Positions 60,021 to 64,000 of a stretch of 64,000 bases of DNA are shown here, piece by piece. This stretch comes from Janthinobacterium sp051380735 (GTDB lineage Bacteria > Pseudomonadota > Gammaproteobacteria > Burkholderiales > Burkholderiaceae_D). Where the stretch lies: assembly GCF_051380735.1 (NCBI RefSeq), contig NZ_JBNYXQ010000004.1, forward strand, positions 186,001 to 250,000, written 5' to 3'. The position numbers were made by a program, and so were the translations under genes. The notes under the pieces are model-generated. The model did not search any database. It was not told where the DNA came from and saw only the letters and a list, made by a program, of their open reading frames with translations. Positions within the stretch are counted from its first letter, which is position 1. Every line of letters starts with the position of its first letter.

Positions 60021-60800
60021 TCAACGCTTGGCGGCGGCCGCCAGGATCACTTCGGCTACCTGTTTTGGCTGCGACAGCATCGGCACGTGGCTGGTTTGCA
60101 GCACGGTGGTGGTGGCATTGATCTTCTTCGCAAATGCCTGCTGCAGTTCCGGCGCGATCATGCGGTCCTTGCCGGCCACGATGTAATAGCTGGGCTTGTT
60201 TTTCCAGGCAGCCACGGTGGTCTTGTCGGCAAACGCCTTGCCGTGGATCGGTCCCTGGGTAGCGGCCATCAAGCGGGTCTGGGCGGCGGGCAGGTCCTGG
60301 GCGAAATTGACCCTGACCGATTCTGCCGGCAGATACAGGAAACCGGCAGCGTCCGCTGTCAGGGTGGCGATGCCCGGCGGCGTCGGATAGTCCTTGCCCA
60401 ACTCTCCCGATGCCTCGCCTTCGGATGGCGCGAAGGCCGCCACGTAGACCAGCGCCTTGACCTTGTCGCTGGTGCCTGCTTGCGTGATGACGGTGCCACC
60501 CCAGGAGTGGCCCACCAGGATCACGCGGCCGGTCTGGGCATCGATCACGCGCTGGGCGGCGGCCACATCGTCAGCCAGGGAGGTCAGCGGATTTTGCACG
60601 GCCACCACTTTCAAGCCCTTGGCCTGCAGCAAGGGAATCACCTTGTCCCAGCTGGAACCGTCTGCAAACGCGCCATGCACCAGCACCACGGTGGTGTCGG
60701 CATTTTGTTGTGCAGGCGCGGCCGCATGGACGGGAGCAAATGCGGCGCCCGAGGCGATGGCGGCGGCAAGCAGGGAAGCTTTGAAAGGGATGGACGACAT
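60021..60800 (-). CDS. exported alpha/beta hydrolase
   Basis: 259 residues from the ATG at 60800. Signal peptide (FKASLLAAAIASGAAFAPVHA) followed by an alpha/beta hydrolase: oxyanion VLVHGAFADGSSW, nucleophile Ser in VGHSWGG, acid Asp in VAGKDRMI, His in TSHVPMLS. The fold matches the esterase/haloperoxidase-like family seen with MarR regulators. Its promoter carries two palindromes and the gene is downstream of the OhrR-like regulator on the same strand. Substrate unknown. Confidence 0.88.
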   Translation of the reverse strand: MSSIPFKASLLAAAIASGAAFAPVHAAAPAQQNADTTVVLVHGAFADGSSWDKVIPLLQAKGLKVVAVQNPLTSLADDVAAAQRVIDAQTGRVILVGHSWGGTVITQAGTSDKVKALVYVAAFAPSEGEASGELGKDYPTPPGIATLTADAAGFLYLPAESVRVNFAQDLPAAQTRLMAATQGPIHGKAFADKTTVAAWKNKPSYYIVAGKDRMIAPELQQAFAKKINATTTVLQTSHVPMLSQPKQVAEVILAAAAKR

Positions 60801-60819
60801 GGAAGGATTCCTTTTTTTA

Positions 60820-60844
60820 TAGCTCACTATTATTTAGTGAGCTA
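60820..60844. promoter_or_regulatory. palindromic operator 1 (MarR-type)
   Basis: TAGCTCACTA-TTATT-TAGTGAGCTA, perfect 10-base arms, in the leader 20 bases before the hydrolase start. Shares CACTA/TAGTG half-sites with operator 2. Confidence 0.7.
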
Positions 60845-60921
60845 AGTAATTGATAAAAAAAATGACTGGTGAGATCGACCTGGCCTTCTTGTCTGAAGCT
60901 GTGCAGCCAGTCGACGCAAGA

Positions 60922-60950
60922 AGAATAGCGCACTAATAATTAGTGCGCAA
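60922..60950 (-). promoter_or_regulatory. hydrolase promoter overlapped by palindromic operator 2
   Basis: On the minus strand TTGCGC (60950-60945), 17 bases, TATTCT (60927-60922) form a sigma-70 promoter. The perfect palindrome GCGCACTAA-TAA-TTAGTGCGC (60928-60948) fills the spacer, so a bound repressor would block polymerase. Confidence 0.72.
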
Positions 60951-60985
60951 TATATTTTTAAAGAAAGTTGACCGGGCTTGCGCCC

Positions 60986-61411
60986 TCAGGTGCCCAGCCT
61001 GGCGTTCAGCTTGCGCAAGCCTTCCATCATGACCTCGAATTCCGGTGCGATCACGCTGCAGTTGTCGGCAATCGCCTGATCGATGACGCTGCTGGCCTGG
61101 CGCAGCTGGCGGCCGGCCGGCGTCAGGGTCAGCACGCGGTTGCGCTCGTCGCGCGGATCGCGCTGGCGCAGCAGATAACCTTCCGCTTCAAGCCGCTTGA
61201 CCAGCGGCGTAATCGAGCCGGAATCTTGCTGCAGGCGCTCGGCCAGGTCCTTGATGCCCAGGCCTTCCTGGTCCCACAGCACCAGCATGACCAGGTATTG
61301 CGGATACGTCAGACGGATGGCGGCCAGCATCGGCTTGTAGAGCTGCGTCATTTTCAGCGAGGTGGCATAGAGCTGGAAACACAATTTATCGTCGAGGCTG
61401 GAGGAGGGCAT
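60986..61411 (-). CDS. OhrR/MarR-family transcriptional regulator
   Basis: 141 residues from the ATG at 61411 (a longer frame exists but lacks family similarity). Winged helix with QDSGSITPLVKRLEAEGYLLR and the MarR wing RDPRDERNRVLTLT. The N terminus LDDKLCFQLYATS places a Cys where OhrR senses organic peroxides, so redox control is likely. It lies upstream of the hydrolase gene; two palindromes in that gap fit MarR operators. An ohr gene is not present here. Confidence 0.9.
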   Translation of the reverse strand: MPSSSLDDKLCFQLYATSLKMTQLYKPMLAAIRLTYPQYLVMLVLWDQEGLGIKDLAERLQQDSGSITPLVKRLEAEGYLLRQRDPRDERNRVLTLTPAGRQLRQASSVIDQAIADNCSVIAPEFEVMMEGLRKLNARLGT

Positions 61412-61672
61412 GGCAAGGCAATCAGAAAGCGGGGGTGGCGCCAGCCTAACGATAATCGGCGCGTTTGGCAAATTCAGCAATATCCCGCAATGCCCGGCAA
61501 GCTTGCCGTGCCGTGCTGCAGGAAGATTCGCGAAATCTTGAGAGCAGGCCACCCGGTCCAGCCTCAGGCGCGATATCATGGCAGGCTATTTCGCATTGCG
61601 CGCCAGCGCTGCCGGCAGCCGTGGGTGCTGCTGCGCGATTCGCGCTGGCCGGCTATGGTGTAAACTTAAAAC

Positions 61673-62476
61673 ATGCAGACTTATTTCTTTTTCCTTGCCG
61701 CCCTGGCGTATGCGGTATGCGCGTTTCTTCCCTCGTCGCAGGGCAGGCTGATCGCCGCGCTGACCGGCCTGGCCTGGCTGTCGCACGGCGCCACCCTGTG
61801 GTTCGACCTGATGGCGCCCGGTACCTTGCGTTTCGGTTTTTCCGCCATGCTGTCGGCCGCGCTGTGGGTATCGGTGGGCGCCTACTGGATAGAGAACCGC
61901 AATTTCAGCCTCGACGGCTTGCGCCGCATGGTCATGCCCTGCGCCGTGCTGGCGCTCGTCCTGGCCTGGGCCTTTCCCGGTAACCAGGTGGTACTGGAAG
62001 GCAAATCGGCTGTGTTCGGCTGGCATATCACGGTGGCGGTGCTGGCCTACAGCACTCTGACGATTGCCGCTTTTCACGCCGTGCTGATGGCGCTGCAGGA
62101 GTCGCGTCTGCACACGCGCAGCGAGCGGCGCGGCTTTTTTTCGGGTGCGCTGGACCAGTTGCCAGCCCTGTTGACGATGGAAAAGTTGCTGTTTCGCATG
62201 ATAGGACTGGGTTTTATTTTGCTGAGCCTGACCGTGCTGTCGGGCATCGTGTTTTCTGAGCAATTATTTGGCAAGGCCCTGACCTGGGATCACAAGTCGG
62301 TATTTACCATGCTGTCGTGGCTGCTGTTTGCCGTGCTGCTGGCCGGACGGCGCTTTCGCGGCTGGCGCGGCAAGACGGCGCTGACATTTACCCTGGCCGG
62401 CTTTGCCACCTTGCTGCTGGCCTATGTCGGCAGCCGTTTTGTACTGGAAGTGGTTTTGCACCGAGGAGTTTTATGA
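61673..62476 (+). CDS. CcsA/HemX-like cytochrome c assembly membrane protein
   Basis: 267 residues with about eight transmembrane helices. GWHITVAVLAYSTLTIAAF and LTWDHKSVFTMLSWLLFAVLL hold the conserved His residues of the CcsA/YpjD group of haem-handling proteins. In many betaproteobacteria this gene lies divergently next to ffh, as here after an inserted 2.5 kb. It overlaps the PP0621 gene (ATGA). Confidence 0.88.
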   Translation: MQTYFFFLAALAYAVCAFLPSSQGRLIAALTGLAWLSHGATLWFDLMAPGTLRFGFSAMLSAALWVSVGAYWIENRNFSLDGLRRMVMPCAVLALVLAWAFPGNQVVLEGKSAVFGWHITVAVLAYSTLTIAAFHAVLMALQESRLHTRSERRGFFSGALDQLPALLTMEKLLFRMIGLGFILLSLTVLSGIVFSEQLFGKALTWDHKSVFTMLSWLLFAVLLAGRRFRGWRGKTALTFTLAGFATLLLAYVGSRFVLEVVLHRGVL

Positions 62477-62733
62477 CCCGTATTTTGTTTTGGCTGGCGC
62501 TGGTGTTCCTGGTGGTGTTCGCGATCCGCAGCAAGATTCGCAGCGTGCAGCAGCGTGCCCAGCAGCAGCAACGGCAGCAGCCCAATCCCTTTACTCCGCC
62601 CGGCCGCGTTGCCGAGCTGCCCGACGCCGAGCTGATGCTGTGCTGCGCCCACTGCGGCGTGTATTACCCGGCCTCCGAAAACGTGCAGGCCAAGGGCCAC
62701 GACTACTGCAGCCACGCGCACGCCACTGTGTAA
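62473..62733 (+). CDS. PP0621-family protein
   Basis: 86 residues. One N-terminal membrane helix (ILFWLALVFLVVFAI), a Gln-rich linker, and a C-terminal Cys cluster MLCCAHCGVYYP...YCSHAH that could bind zinc. Conserved next to ccsA-like genes; function unknown. Overlaps the previous stop by 4 bases. Confidence 0.85.
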   Translation: MTRILFWLALVFLVVFAIRSKIRSVQQRAQQQQRQQPNPFTPPGRVAELPDAELMLCCAHCGVYYPASENVQAKGHDYCSHAHATV

Positions 62734-62862
62734 CGACACTGGTCGTTTTCTTCCCGCATTGCTCATCCGTATCGTAACGCCCTCGGCCAGCGGCCAGGCG
62801 TAGCATGGTCGTGTCACGCTTAATTGTCGTGCTTGACCGCAGTCCTTGCTGAAAGGATCACC

Positions 62863-63921
<1,059 letters not shown>

Positions 63922-64000
63922 GCCGAAAAAGCCGGTGCCGGGATGGCAGCGGCGCGGTAGATTATAATGCCGGTCCCGGTTTGGTTGCGGTCCGCAGCGG
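63922..64000 (+). promoter_or_regulatory. end of window with a -10-like TATAAT
   Basis: TATAAT at 63963-63968 is a perfect -10 hexamer without a clear -35, pointing to a plus-strand gene beyond the window. Confidence 0.35.

Overview
The window is a GC-rich chromosomal segment of a betaproteobacterium, most likely of the family Oxalobacteraceae (Janthinobacterium/Duganella/Massilia group). This rests on protein character, on gene order (ffh next to a ccsA-like gene and a PP0621-family gene; a MaoC-phosphotransacetylase fusion next to acetate kinase), on many ATGA-type gene overlaps, and on a GGGGTCAGACCC inverted repeat that I associate with that group. No rRNA, tRNA, CRISPR array, transposase or prophage gene was seen. 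Most of the segment is core or stable accessory chromosome.

Layout. 1-4802: a cut RpiR-type regulator, a TonB-dependent receptor and an exported cyanophycinase, probably one unit for using cyanophycin or its dipeptides. 4806-9069: a hybrid histidine kinase (minus strand), an M64 metallopeptidase and a membrane-anchored unknown. 9108-15173: an operon behind a perfect FNR-type box, encoding a FabI-like enoyl reductase, a PhaC-like DUF3141 protein, a MaoC-phosphotransacylase fusion and an acetate-type kinase. 15379-20568: a Lys/Ala-rich exported protein, an M43 metalloprotease with a small partner, and a soluble chemoreceptor with three near-identical PAS units coupled to a triple-CheW protein. 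20702-28673 (minus): parE-hscC-J-protein-parC, with a near-consensus LexA box in front of parE. 29036-37142: a full kdpFABCDE potassium system, preceded by a KdpE-like box and an extra 30-residue membrane peptide gene.

37274-44249: a TorF-like porin, a DapA-like enzyme with an ACT-like small protein, a class-I glutamine-amidotransferase-like hydrolase coupled to an alginate-lyase-family protein, a YbdK-type carboxylate-amine ligase and a cation/proton antiporter. 44479-47144 (minus): MoxR ATPase, GNAT acetyltransferase, VWA protein. 47393-51057: two small cytochromes c, then a minus-strand DoxX-like/DUF2269/saccharopine-dehydrogenase-like set, DUF1841 and DUF1203. 51539-58756: a malate:quinone oxidoreductase with a lipoprotein signal, rppH, proS, a lytic transglycosylase, a SWIB protein and ffh. 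59001-63921: an orphan substrate-binding protein, an alpha/beta hydrolase under an OhrR/MarR-type regulator with two palindromic operators, a CcsA-like membrane protein, a PP0621 protein, and a sigma-54 activator without receiver domain.

The most interesting candidate system is the 9.1-15.2 kb operon. Its enzyme set, a class-II FNR-type promoter and a PhaC-like Cys-Asp-His triad in the DUF3141 protein fit a low-oxygen route from polyhydroxybutyrate or 3-hydroxyacyl-CoA to a short-chain acid with NADH reoxidation and ATP formation. That pathway is an inference. Runners-up are the LexA box before parE-hscC, the lipoprotein-type MQO, the extra peptide before kdpF, and a MITE-like hairpin at the 3' end of ffh.
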